A program made the position numbers and the translations under genes. The notes under the pieces were generated by a model. It saw only the letters and a list, made by a program, of their open reading frames with translations. It searched no databases and was not told the origin of the DNA. 64,000 nucleotides of DNA. Origin: Aphelocoma coerulescens. Lineage: Eukaryota > Chordata > Aves > Passeriformes > Corvidae. The stretch covers positions 27,895,001 to 27,959,000 of the forward strand of contig NC_091020.1 of NCBI RefSeq assembly GCF_041296385.1, given 5' to 3'. This document shows positions 24,144 to 36,957 of the stretch, piece by piece; positions within the stretch are counted from its first letter, which is position 1; every line of letters begins with the position of its first letter.

Positions 24144-27100
24144 GCACATGCATTTAATTTAGGTATTGAATTTTATCCATACTCTAAGATCAACCAATTA
24201 ACCTCTCTATCTGTGAAAGGGATTTTAGAACTCAAAGTGAATATTGTTGCTGCTCATCTAATTGAAGATGTAAAATGTCCTGTAAGTCTAGGCAAAAGAT
24301 TATTCTGTTCTGCTTAATTTGTAATACACATTAGTAATACATTTGCATAAACACTAACCACATCTAATGGGGGGGGAGGGGACAGGATTTCTGAACAGAG
24401 TGTTTAGTATTTTTAGTTTCATGGGGTTTGTTTTCCTTCAGTGTTAGGTATTTGGTATTCTTACTTTCTGAATCAGAAGAATGCAAGCACATATCTGTGA
24501 AACTAGCAGTCACTTAATGATATGAAGGTATTAGAAAAAGAGGGAATTACCTTCCCTTATGGAACTATTAAACCTTCACTTAATCACTAATTAGTGAGAT
24601 AAACTTCATACTGTGTAGATCTGTGATGCACTGTTAAAGATACTCCATCTTTTTCATAAAACCTTCTGTTTAGAAATGTGTGTGGTTTGCTTTTGAGTGC
24701 CAGTTTGGTTTATGTAGATAATCTCTATTTTTTCTAACTGCTGCCTTTACAACTGGTTTTGCAATGGTGGCTGTGTGTCTCTGTGTGTGCTCTGTTTATG
24801 AAGCTTTGTGAGGAAAATAGGTTTGGGGGGTTACAAGTGTTCTTAAATAGTTATTTGCATCTTTGAAATCTTGTTTTCTATTCCTGTGGCTTTTTTTTCT
24901 TTCTTGTGTTACCGAATTCAAGATCCAACTTACCTGAAACTGTATGGTCATTGTAGATCACTTCTTATGAAACAGAATACATTTTTAAGTGTTCGTTTTC
25001 AGAACTCTTTAATATTAATTTCAAATACTACAATAATGTAGTGTAATTTTATTTTAATATTATACTATCAGGGTATTATTCTGGCTTTTTTATAAGTTTA
25101 GATGTTGTGATGTCTTAGTTTTTTGTTACCAACATACAATGTTGTGTTCTGAAAGTATGCTGTCACTTAAATGTGTATGTACTTAATTTGGTAAGGAGAC
25201 ATACGTCTGTGATCACTAAAAAAGCACAGCAAAAATTACAGTATAAAGAGCAACTGACAGAGTCGTTAGGTTTGAAGTATTCCTACCTTGTATATATAAA
25301 ATAATAACAAAGTAATCAGAAACTCCTCCTTGTTGTCTAGTATATTAGAAGTATGTTGTGTAAGTGTGATGTGGTGCGTGGGACAAGGTTTACTTTATTC
25401 CAGTGCAGCTGTGGTTAGGAAATCTACTATATCTGCAGCTTGTATCATGTAGAATGCAGTCCAGCAGATCTCTGGCCCTGTAATTATTCTTACTATACAT
25501 TACCTTACAACTTCTAATACCGTAATACTAGGGATCCGTGTCTTGGATGAAGGCCTTGTTGTACTATTTGCTTTGCAAATGTGGGGAAAAAAGTTACTTC
25601 CTATTCCAAAAACTTGGCAATCAGACAGGGGAAGATGGATGAGGATTAACAGGTTATAAATGAAAAGAAGAAGAGTGATGATCAGCATCTTGAGCAGGGA
25701 TCTTGCTGCATCAGTGGCCTGCATGTGATAAGATTTGGGCTGGGTTTTTTTTTTTCTTCTCACAAACTTCATAGCAATAGAGTTTAACAGAAACTTACAA
25801 TGTTCATAAGGAAAAAATAATAACTGTAAATTTAACAGAAAGGTAATTTTAGGTGGGCCTGAAAATCCTCCCAACTGTGATGGACAGTGAGCAAGAGGGA
25901 GAAGGGTATTTGCTTGCAGATTTGACTTGGTCACTTTGGCTGGTCATACATACTTGCCAAGAGGTTGAACGATATACTGAATAAAAATTGATAAATTGCA
26001 ATTGGCCTGGCCTTGAAGAATGAAAACTGGAGGCAGGAGTGGAGGAAGTAGCAGGAAGGGAAGCACTGCGAAGAGAGAGATAAGTTGCCTAAACCCCTGG
26101 CTAGAAAAAGAATGATTTTATCAAAGCCAGGGAAGAGATTATTTGAATAATCAATGAAAAGCTGATGAAAGCCAGGACAGAAGATTTACATATCAGTTGA
26201 TAGAAGAATCTGTATTTCAGTGTTACTGGGAAATAATTGACAAGATTTTAGACTGAGTCTGGTAAAAAGAACATGAAAATTGTGCTTACATATTGCAGAA
26301 AGAGCAATGGTACCAGGTAAAAGAGAAAGGAGGTAACAGTGAGAGTTAGGGACAGTAAGAAGTTTAAGAATTCTTTTCTAGTCATGTAGGGCTTGAAACA
26401 ATGTCTGGTTATATTCAGGTATGTCCCTATGAGAGACAAGTGTTCCTCGATCATTTCTTGTTTCATTAAAACTAGATTCTACTGTTGATAATCTCATTTA
26501 ATTCTGATGTCAGATAAGTACTTAACATAATAAATCAGGAAGCTAAAACAAAATTGGGCAGCCCAGCAAACTTTCATCTGTCTCATGCAGTATGCTAAGT
26601 AGTGTGTTATGATAGATAAAGTAGACAGGAAAGGTCATGATAAAATGACATGTTTATTCTTCATATCATCAAAGCCCATGGGAGGAATTTTTTCCAGGTT
26701 TTGGTTTACTTAGGGAAATGGCTGCACATTTTAATAGAGGTGCACACTTAACATTTTTCAGTAATTTGATTCTAACAGCACAGTTCTTGAATATTTTAGA
26801 GTGTGGCAGATCTAAAGCTTTGTTGTTGAACTTGCAGAAGCAGTGATGGAATGTGTTAAAACCAATTGTTTGCTTCGATGCTAAGGATGGGCTGAGAGAT
26901 GCAAGAGTAACAGAACTATTTGCTATCATGGAAAACATTTGAAATAACTCCTACAGCCTTGCAAGGCACTATGGGATTTTCTGTATGTATCTTTTGTATG
27001 TACATCCAGATGCATACAATTTCTCTCTCCCTCTTTTTTTCATCTCTGTTTATATACACATACATTGGGAGTTAGTAAAGAAATCCCTGCTAGTTTGTGA

Positions 27101-30100
27101 ACATGTCAATAGGGGATGGCTGATTCTAATGAAATCTCAGTAAAATAAGGCACAGCTTCTTTCAGACTTGAGAATGGGCCAATGGGCCTGTGTTCCCAAT
27201 AGTGTGTGTGTCATTTCAAACCATTACCTTTCCACTTTAAGGGAGCTGGGCTAGTACTGTGGCAGCAGCATGTTTAGTTGAGGCCTTTGTACTGGAATAC
27301 AAAGTGGAAAAATAGTGGAATATAATGACTGATTTTGAAGTTGGTGTCACCCAGACTTTGTAAAATGAAGAAAAAGGTCCAGTAAGATTTTAATAGGGTA
27401 TTTATTAAAGTGTTTTGTTTTCTAAACATGGCTCACTATTGCAATGATCCATAAAGGCTGCACAGAGATTTAGGTAGCAAGTGGTATCATTTTTTTAAAG
27501 AATTTTAATTTTGAGCTCTGGGAATGAAGAGGCTTGCTTGCACCACTCTGTACTCACTTCATCTCTTCAGATATCTCTGTTCCAGATATCTTCATATATA
27601 CATGCTATTCCTAAGGGCCTTATTGAAAAGGCCCTTTGAAAAACTGGATTTCCATTGTATAGATTCAGAATCAGCGTTATCTACTCAATGTTTTTCATGG
27701 CCATTGTCTTGCATGTGCCCTGGGGAGGGAAAGTAATTTGATAAATCTGTATTTAAATTTATCTGGAAAGCGAGGAGAGAAACTGCTGTCATACCTGATG
27801 GAGGAAAATGTTTAGACATTGATACAGTCCGTAAATTCATAGTTTTTAAATATGGAGGACTGTTAAATCTTTGTATCACCTATTGTCTAAAACAAAGCCA
27901 GCAAATTTCACCTAATTATTTCATCATTTAACTCAGTAAATTGTATGCATGAAAATAGCTTGTCCAGAAAAGCATCCATTAGTTTGAAGGTGTCAAGAGA
28001 TGGGAAGGCCACCTCTTTTTGTAATCATTCCAATAGTGAATCAGTCTGCACTTAAAGGAGTAGGAGATTCTGTTTCTAATCTGAGTTTTCCAGGCTTCTG
28101 AATTCAATCCTAAATTCTTCATATTCCCTTTCTTGACAGACAGGAGAGTGTGTTAGCAAGTGGAACCTTTTGCCATAAAAATATTTAGAACCATAAATTA
28201 AACTTCTTTTCAGCTTTATTGTGAAACTGAATTCCTTAAATCCCTCATTGTAAAATAGGGTTCTTTGCCCACAGTTTGCAAATCTTTTCTGTGGCCCTTG
28301 TCTGTACTCTTCAATTATTCAACACCGTTTTTAAGATATGGAGAGGAGAAGTAAGGCATTCAATTCAATCTGGCGATGCATTTCAGGGGAGCATGATTCA
28401 CAGGTGATTCACAAGGATTATGCAAGACATGAGGCAGCTTCTGTGTTGCTTTTATGTTTCCTGTCTGCCAAGTTATGACAGTGTGTCATACCAACTCTGG
28501 TTTACTTTTTTTGTCTAACTGTAGGAAGTGTGGTAAAGAATCAAGGGTAAGAGCATCCTGAGCACCCCTTTTTTATGGTTTCCTCCTCCTAAGTGTGCAA
28601 TCCCCAGAGCTGAGATCTATAGAAATATGACTTATATTTGTGAGTATTGTAGAAACTTCTGTAGAAGTAGGGGCTGTAAGTGATAACCCAGTCCGCCAGG
28701 CTCTTGTGCTGGTGACACTGACATCTTCATTACATCTTAGTCTAGACTAAAGAGGGTAAAACTTGTTCATGCCTTTTTGGTCCTCTTTCTTCTCTCTCAG
28801 ATCCATACTGTAATCATGGGGTCTATCAAATGACTGCAGCTCTGTGCCTGAAGTGGGGTGACATTTCTTCCTGCCTCTGCACAGCAGTGATCCCTGCAAG
28901 CTTTTTGCATTATGATTTGATGGTGATATTAAGAGTTTTTAAAGAGGATGTGGCCTAGAGGCCATGTGCTTCAAAGTAGTTTACCTGCTTTCTCAGCATG
29001 GTACAGTGTGTCCCTCTTGCAGAAGAAATGTTGGAATCCAGGCTTTTTTTCAGCTATCTGAAAGATTAACATCTGTGCTGCATTCTGTGAGTTACAGAGG
29101 TTTGTTGTCTTCAGAAGCAGGAGCATCCTGAAGCATGTCCTGTTTGGGAACTTAGTTAAGTGCTGTGTTCAAGGTGGAAGAATGGGATGATGGGGTAGGG
29201 CACAATGTATTTCTTTTTGTCTGCATCTAATTTTTTGTCATGTTGAGAAACAGCTCTGTAAAGAGATGCCAAACTTGTAGCAGGAATAGAGCTGAGTAGT
29301 GGGATTCCTGCACTTAGCTGTAGCTACTTCAATGGATGTTGTAGGGCCAAAAATTGTGGTCTAATTGTCCAAAAATGGGTGGCTGGGTAACATTGCCTTG
29401 ATCAGAAGGATCATTTCTCACAGAGAATAGGTTAACAAAAATAGTGCTGGAGATTTGTTCGAGCTCTCCCACTGCAGAGCATGGAGAATAAAGTTGGTTT
29501 TCTCTATATTCATTTACTTTTTCCTTCATCTCTGTACTACTGTCAAAATCAAAAGCCCTTACTGAGAAAAGGGCTGATTTCAGCCAGTGCCTTGCTTCTC
29601 CAGACAATATTTTTAGGGAACATAAACTTGGTATTTTTTCATGAATCTTAATCCATGATATCTAAAAGAAAAATAGTTTCTTGTGTGTAAATGTGCTGTA
29701 CCTATCCTGGATCAGACTGCTTCCAACTCCTTCAGTTTGCTTTCTTCAGATGTGCAGTGTCACATGACTGGCAAAAAGGTTTAAAAAGCTCTGTTTGGGT
29801 TATCACTATCTGCCCTTCATGGAAATCATATGCCAGGTATTTAATAGGTCATAAATTACTTCAGCTCTGAAATACAGTGTTTCAGAAAGACAAAAACAAT
29901 CATTCTTACCTTTGTTAGCATCTAAACAAGTATCACAATGAGATTTCTCAGGCCATCTCTTCTTGTGTTTCTCTCAAGATAGATTAATGATTGTGTTCCT
30001 ACAATACCCTGTAAAGCTAAAAACGGCTTAACTATGGATTTCAATTTTTAAATGAAGCGAAAAGAAAACAATTTTATCTGTCAGGACTTGTTTCAATTAC

Positions 30101-30148
30101 TTTTTGTTTATCCAGATTGTCTTGGCAGTGTGAGTTAGAGAAGGGAGA

Positions 30149-30190
30149 TTCTCAACTAAGTGTTGAGAGTGTTCTCAACTAAGTGTTGAG
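30149..30190. repeat. Tandem duplication of a palindromic unit, period 23
   Basis: TTCTCAACTAAGTGTTGAG occurs at 30149-30167 and at 30172-30190. Each unit itself contains the inverted arms CTCAAC and GTTGAG around a TAAGT centre, so the array can fold as two adjacent hairpins or one larger one. The copies are identical over 19 bases. Confidence 0.88.
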
Positions 30191-30998
30191 GCACAGTGTC
30201 TTTTCTTCTTTTTTTACTCTATGTATTACATTGCAAGTGTGTGAAATTTTGTGTTTTATTTCTATCTGTGCATTGCACTGAGGAAATCCAAACTATGTTG
30301 GTGGGGCTGTCAATGCCATCCTTATCAGGAACCCATTTTGCTACTATGTGACCTTTTATTCCAGTCAATAAAGTCAGTGGATTTGTGTGGTGTACAACTG
30401 GAATAACACAGTAATGAGTGGGGCCCCAGAAAACAGCAGACAGCAACATATCGGTGTATTTATCACTTTTAAAAGGTTATGGCAGGTTCCAGTGGCCTAA
30501 GTTCCTTATTGGTTTGGTTAAACCTTGCTTAAATACTTGATTTTGTGAATTATATAGCACACTACATTTTTATATTAAATTTATACTAAAAACCTGCCTT
30601 TAATTGGTGGGTTCATATAATTTATAACCTGCAATGCTTCCTTATGCTTGCTTCACCCTCTGGGGTTTCCAAAGGATCTCAGTTTGTCCTGGTGCGCCCG
30701 TCACATCCATGGCACAGCTCAGTGAGATAAGAGCAGGGGAGCAGTCTCAGCTCAGAAATGCCTCCTATGCATCTTTTTCAAACCAATGTTTTCCATGACC
30801 ATGTTTATTGGCATTAATATTACTATTTTAATATATCTGTGTACGTGCATGTATTCACAGTGTCAGGAATGTGGTAGCATTCACTTTTGTTGTCCTAAAT
30901 GCTGCTGTTTGTATGTGCAGTCCATGCAGTTTAATCTTTCAGTCCTGTGCATTTACCAACCATTCAAGCTCTGTGCAGTATTCACACATATAGTATGT

Positions 30999-31032
30999 AA
31001 AATAAAATAAAATAATAATAATAAAAAAAAAA
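30999..31032. repeat. A-rich AAAAT/AAT simple repeat
   Basis: AAAAT units pass into AAT units and then ten A. It looks like the decayed A-rich tail of a retroposed element, but no body is recognisable upstream. Confidence 0.8.
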
Positions 31033-32239
31033 CATTATTAAGACCAGGGGGCTGTGAATGGGTTATTACAATTTGCCTATCATGGTAATGACACCTGTTA
31101 GAGGTGTGATACAAAAGGCAGTGACAGGGAGTGTAATTTAGTAATTGTAGCTATTGTGCTGTGTAGCTGGTCAGTTCACCAGGCAAGTACAAAGAAACCA
31201 GTGTTAAGGCTAAGCAGGGGTGGGTAAGCTTAATAGACAGAGCTAGTGCTTTACTGAAAGAAACTTTTGGTGGAGGGCTAGCTCCCAGGGGGAAGGAGTT
31301 AGAATGGGTTGAAAAGAATGAACAAAAGTATAAGAATGGTACAGGTTTTCCCATTTCAGTTCTTAAAATGACAGGGGATTCTGGTGATGAGCATGGCTTG
31401 CTCCACTGGCCAAAGGAGAGCCAGGGGGAGAGGGAAGCTTTTTGAAATACTGGGAGGGTGCTGATTTATTGCAGCTGCAGAACTGAGGTACACCCAGGCC
31501 GGCAGTTGTCGCTTTGTTGCTGAACATCACAGTTGGCTTTGGCAAATTTTTCCTATGAGGGTAGTGACAAAGAGGTAACAGGGTCAGAAGGGTAAGTTTG
31601 AGGGGTTACAGGAAGCCACTGCTGGGTCACAAACTTGCACCCTGGACATATCTGCATGTGCATATATGATTTGAATGTTAATTTGGGTGGCAAACCTGCC
31701 AACTGCAAGTATTTGAAGACTTAACTAAGGTCTAGAAAGTTAACTAGGGTATTCACTGGCTTCTTTCCTGGTATATAGAAGCCATAATATTCATAGAGGT
31801 TTCTTTTGTTAAAAGGACCTCAGGATACAGGGCTAATTTGTTACCAGTTCCTTTGTAAATGCATTTGTTTTGCAAGCTGTTTGGAACACAGACCTCATCT
31901 TCCACACCTTGGACACAAAGTAGTGTTTATTTTCTTAATGCCAAATATCATTGTTTTTGACCATATCGTGAACCAAAGAACAACACAGACTACACAAATT
32001 AATCTTTCTCCTGGTGCAGTATCCCTGCAGACCCCTAACAGACTATGCAAAATACACAGTCATTAATTAATTTCCTGTGTCTGTAATTATGAGAATGCTA
32101 AAGTGCTTAAAGACTTCTAGTACCAGAGCTATTTTTTTTTTCAAAAAGTAATTTGAGATTGTCTTTATCTCTTCTCCCTCCACCTCCGTCTGTGTATTTG
32201 GTTTTCCACACAGTATATTGGTCTTTCTTCATGTGAACC

Positions 32240-32780
32240 TGTAATTATTGAACAAATTGTTGTCACAATGAAGAACCTCGTAGACGTTTATGAGGATGCG
32301 TTAGAAAACAATAGGCCTGAGAGATAAGTAGTGAACACAGCACTGAAACATATTAAGGCCAGATTGAGTCATTTAACAGCTTTGAGAGAACAAGGAAGTA
32401 GCCTCAAGTTAACAAAGGTCTGCACAGCAGGGCGTTTATGCCAGCAAATACTAATTCACATTTGCTAAACAGTGTAAACAGATTTGCAGACACCACCAGG
32501 CATCCCATTTAAAGGGATTAGGTGTGCCACTTCCCTATTGTCTGGGCTGAGGAATGTGGGGTGCTCAGTCTGCTCCTTGCAATTAGCAGACACGCCCTTG
32601 GTGCAAAGCCAGTGGCAGGGCGCTTAATCCATTGATTGGAAAGATAATATTTCTTCTTTGAATTTAGAAGTTTGTCCCCTGGTGTAACCTGCATCCTTGC
32701 AGACCCCACACCTCACTGTTAAAGTGACCATGCACCGTGTGTCAGCCCAGACAGTTGGTAAAGTGTATTTCGTGCCCATA
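32240..32780. promoter_or_regulatory. Candidate enhancer with clustered SOX-type motifs
   Basis: Within 75 bp there are an ATTGAAC word, the symmetric AACAAATTGTT (32251-32261), CACAATG (32264-32270) and AACAATAGG (32307-32315). The last is close to the SOX2-type consensus. About 300 bp downstream are GCAATTAGCAGACACGCCC, a TAATCC OTX/PITX-type core (32625-32630) and CATTGATTGG, a PBX/HOX-like word followed by GATAA. CpGs are retained at several points (CTCGTAGACG, ATGCG, CACGCCC, GGGCGC, CACCGTG). The composition suggests a developmental cis-regulatory element. No comparison was made. Confidence 0.36.
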
Positions 32781-35700
32781 ATCTGTGCCAGCTAGCACAT
32801 TGATTTTGTTGCAGTCAGCTTGCCATGCTGCAAGAGGAAGGGAATACCTACCAGCTTTGTAATCAGAGCAAACCCAAGTGTTAATAAATGGGCCATCCCC
32901 ATGGTCTAATGGTAAGTGCAGGGTGTTGCTTGTTTATGTTCAAAATGCACAGCCCTTACTAGCAATTTCTTTTTTTCCTCAGCAAATGTTAAAAACACAG
33001 CAGAGGATTCATGTGATATACATGCTATTATCACTAATTTCTGTAAGGATTGATTCATGTTAACGCTGGAGCTGGAGAAACTCCTGCGTTCCTCATGTCC
33101 TGTCTGTGATTCAGAAAGGCTGTTTCCAGGCTCCTTCAGCTGGCTGAAGGGTCAATACAGCAGAGTTCCTCTGAGTCATGGAAGGAAGTTAAAGAACCAG
33201 TCCCAGAGGCACCTTCCTAGAAAATTTTTATAAAAGAAGATTGTGTCAAAACAGGAGAAGAATGAGCTGGTATTCAGCCGAGCACTTACGTATTGTCTAC
33301 AGGCATCTGGATTAATTGCAGATTCTATGACAAAGTAGAATGGAGTTTTGTGCCAGTAGAAAGGAGCTGAAGCAGTGTGTGCTTAGTGACACACATGACT
33401 GGGTGATTTCCCTTGCAGTCTCTACTGGCCTTCTGCTGGCTGGAGAGGAAGCTGGTCACAGTGCTGAGCTGCTCTGGGGAGGAGAGATTGGTGCAGACTG
33501 ACAGCATGGGGTGTCCACACTCCAGGAATCACTGGGATCCACAGAATGCTGGAGGGATCTGGAGGTTTTACAAACCTCCCAGCTGGCTGTTGTGAGCTGT
33601 TTCAAACAGTGACTCTAAGGGTCACTGCAATGGATTAAGCTGGTACACGCTAATTCCCCAAGTACTGGTGGTAAAATAACTGGTGCACACTGAGCTTCAA
33701 ATCTGCCTGTGCCCCTCTGGCATCATCAGTACCTGTTTTACCAGTGATAGCATGTCAGAAATCCATCTCTAGCTATTTAGGGATGTCTTCTTTCAAGGAA
33801 GCTTCTCAGGCATGTAAAGGATGTTCCTGGAAGTAGAAATACGAAGTTCACAGCACAGATGAAAGAGATTTGGCACTGGGTTCCATTTTCTAAGAAAAGT
33901 AAAAGAATATCCAGTTTATGAAACCAAAGTTTCAAGGGCCATTCCACTCACTGTCTTTTAGGTTAAAGTATTGTGCATAAAATTATCATATAAGGTGTAA
34001 AAGAATGCTTCTTTCCAACAGACAAGAAGTTGGATCAAAGGCAACACACCTTTTCTTGAGCCCAGCCTTTATTTCTCATGAAATCACTGGGGCTCCTTGG
34101 TGGGTTAAAGGCAAGGATGTGGCTACAGCCTTGCTTGTGGCCACATTCAACCTTCCTGGAGTCAGACTCAGTGTTTGTGTACAGTGTTTAAAGGATAATA
34201 GCACTAAACACTGCCCTCACAAACCACAGTAATTACTTCTACTGCTGAAAAAGCCCAGAACATGAACAAAAATATCATAGGAAAGCTATTTCTAACACTA
34301 GTGCTGCTCTTTATGGCTAAGTGGCAGCCATCACTTTTTTCCTAAATTATGTGTTCTTTTTTCAAGCATTTAGATGATGCAAACCAGATTTTTGTGGCAG
34401 CATTATTGCTTATAGCCAAAAGAGCATTCAAGGAAACACTGTATTTCTGCTTAATTGCCATTTATTCAGAACACTCTTGAGTTGTTTATCTTTTTTCATT
34501 CTCCTGACAAATCAAGTAGCCATTGAGCCTGTATTTCTGAGTGTAAGTGCAGTGATAATTTTAGTAAAAGTAATAGCTACCATCTAATTTTTGGGGCTGA
34601 GAGTATGCAGAGTTCTGGGTTTTGTTTTATTTTTAAAAGAAAAACTTCCCAGGAAAATTGTTTTTCCTGTTTGACAGTAAAACTTTGGTTTGGAATTTTT
34701 TCCTGAAGTTTAATGTTGTAATAGAAATTTTGTTGATGTAATTGCACTGTAGTTATTGTAAAGTTTGGCTATTTTTATTTGCTTACCTATTCTCTGGACT
34801 GATGGTTTTAGTTAAAAAAAAAACAGAAGACTGTGAGCATTCACTAGAAAAATTCCTTTTAGTTTTTCATGTTGCTTTTTATTCGGTTTGAATGTTCCTA
34901 ATAGTAAGTGTTTAATGGAGGGAATGTTCCAGAGAAAGTAAATGGTAGCAGATAATCATGCAAAGGTATGTAATTTGAATATTTGTCCCAGGAATGTGAA
35001 TATGAAAATTCTTTGGGGTTCATCCAGACTGCAAGTAAGAACAATAACATGAGATGGAGGTGATTAATCAAGTGTTGCAGAGAGAAAAATACAAATTACA
35101 AGTAATCAAAACAGTATCTAGGACAAATAGTTCACAGGCAATCCACAGGCCACACATGTTCACATGAACAAATTATTGAATTGTTTCAAGGTGAGGACAT
35201 TTGTATACATGGAAATCTTTGTATGCAGTCATCGATAAAAAATGTGCTAATACACTTGCATAAATCATTTACTTTATAATTTCTACAGAATTCCATTTTT
35301 CAAATAGACCACTGTTTCTGTTTCCCCTCTAAGGAGTGGGAAGTACAATCTTTACTTTAGAACTGACTTAAGCCTTTTGTATTAAATAAGGCAAGCTGAC
35401 AGTCAGCCCTATCCAATGCATGGCATAAACCTGAAAAGTACTCTATCATTTACCTTTGAGCATAAAGGTGTGTTTAACTTCAAAATATTAAAACTTAGAC
35501 TGAAAGACCAAAATAAAGATCTTTTTATTTGTGGCATTTTCTGATTTTTGTCCTTTCTGAGGTGCGTGTCCTCTTGTTCTGCTGCTTGGCATAACTGCTA
35601 GATCCCAACTTCCAGGGAGGTTTTATAGGAACATTTTTTTATCCTTGCTAGGCACTGTAACTTTTAGCTTAATAGTTTTTAATTCAATTAGAGTGAATTA

Positions 35701-36823
35701 AGTTTACCTTAGGATCTTTGGAGCCCCTTAGAGGGCTGATCTGATTAATTACTGTGCAAAACAGATTGTTAAAATAGCTAGGTTTTATGCAGTTTCTCTT
35801 TGCTTCTGTAATTCATAGGCATTGATAGTGGCTGGGTGAGGTTAATGTGGGATACATGTTCCCACAAGCTCGCTGACTGTCTTGACTTTCCTCTCCTCCC
35901 CAGACAGAAACAGGCTCCCAAGGGTGGGGACCATGTGGGATCCCTTCCTGGGGTGCGAGGTGTCCCCTCCAGTGTGGTGAATTTTCTCTGTCAACCCCGA
36001 GCAGGTGGCCAGCAGAGGAATCAGGATGGCCTGATGTACATGTCCTTATGAATTCAGTAGCAAATGAACTTTGTAATGCAGACTACAGGCTGAAGTTAAT
36101 TTTATTTATGGTTTTAGTTGTAGCAACCTTTAATAGCTCAAGCCAGAAAATATATCCTACTCATCATCCATGCTCCTGATGTGTGTCATGTCTGGGACAG
36201 TAGAGAGCAGCAGGGCGAGGAGTTACTGAGCTCCAGACATTGCTCTGCTTCTCTGTGGGTTCACACAGGTCAGGGGTTTAGTGGTTTGTGTAAGTGGATG
36301 TGGTCCTGCTCTTGAGCCAAACCAGACAGGCCTTAGTAGAGACATGGCATCTAGTTATACACTTCCTTATATGACAAATTTAAGTGGCTTATACCATTCT
36401 TGGGCACATTTATCCCATCCCTCTGCAGCCTTTGCAGGCTCACGGCAACAAATCGGACATGGTTTTGAGCCAGGCAGTGCAGCAGAGTGTAAGGGTCACT
36501 TTGAAGGGAAGGGAAACCACCTGTGTTGGGCCTGGCTTGTAATTTTACTGGATGCAACTGCACAGCATGAGTTGGAAAGGGGAAGACAGTGTGTGTTCAG
36601 AGGCCTTCGTGTGACCCTGTGTGACTGGAAGTTGTAGCTGTGCCTGTAGCCTGAGCAGAGGGAATGGAGGAGGTCTCAGCTGAGCACATGCAGTTCACTG
36701 GAGTACATCCTCACTCACTTCCTCCCCTCATTCTCCAGCATGAACTGGAATGAATAAAACCCATGAGAGTGAACAAAATCCATCGTTTTCTGGGTAGAAG
36801 GAAGCTGGCTAATAGCTCAGAAT
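32781..36823. other. Gene-free sequence, slightly GC-richer
   Basis: No supportable gene. A good polypyrimidine tract and AG acceptor occur at 35886-35903 (CTTTCCTCTCCTCCCCAG) ahead of an open frame to 36051, but no matching strong donor follows. Two short hairpins are present: CCTTCAG/CTGAAGG at 33133-33150 (loop 4) and GGAGGTTT/AAACCTCC at 33561-33579 (loop 3). Neither has a terminator or RNA-gene context. Confidence 0.5.
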
Positions 36824-36957
36824 GGGGATTTCCAAAGTTAATTCAGATCTGTAGGGGTGAAGTCCAGTGTCGGTCACTTCAAACAGACTGGGAATTTCCA
36901 AACCTAAGTCAGGGGTTTGTAGGGACAAAGTCCAGTGTTATTCTCTTCAAACAGACC
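36824..36957. repeat. Diverged two-copy minisatellite, 66-68 bp unit
   Basis: Copy 1 (about 36824-36889) and copy 2 (36890-36957) share GGGATTTCCAAA or GGGAATTTCCAAA, GTAGGG, AAGTCCAGTGT and CTTCAAACAGAC in the same order. Internal offsets are 66 to 68 bp and there are many substitutions. The sequence just before copy 1 (ACAAAATCCATCGTTTTCTG) may be part of a third, more worn copy. The duplication shows up as two related 22-residue stretches in an open frame at 36763-37020, which I do not regard as a real protein. Confidence 0.85.

Larger units (their letters stand above)
20781..32239. other. Long gene-free AT-rich stretch
   Basis: About 11 kb without a supportable gene. Open frames reach 144 codons (25500-25934 minus), but that frame is a low-information string with a Leu/Ile-rich run, no domain and no splice context. 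No CR1 or LTR is recognised. Short simple repeats, a 49-bp partial duplication and hairpins are listed separately. A slightly GC-richer patch lies at about 31040-31560, but I recognise no gene in it. Confidence 0.55.

Noticed and set aside
25500..25934. 144-codon open frame, minus strand
   Set aside because: Second-longest frame in the window, but it has no domain, a Leu/Ile-rich low-information centre, no splice or promoter context, and a length possible by chance on 128 kb of strand.
29329..29607. 92-codon minus-strand frame with protein-like composition
   Set aside because: Reads plausibly but has no recognised domain, no donor or acceptor pair in phase, and no neighbouring exon.
32893..32960. 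tRNA-like CATGGTCTAATGGTAAG, resembling a tRNA-Glu A-box region
   Set aside because: No B-box (GGTTCGA-type), no acceptor stem pairing and no anticodon arm follow. At best a fragment, more likely chance.
35886..36051. Strong acceptor-like CTTTCCTCTCCTCCCCAG followed by an open frame
   Set aside because: Only weak donors follow (CAGGTGGCC), the peptide is unremarkable, and an isolated acceptor is common in intronic DNA.
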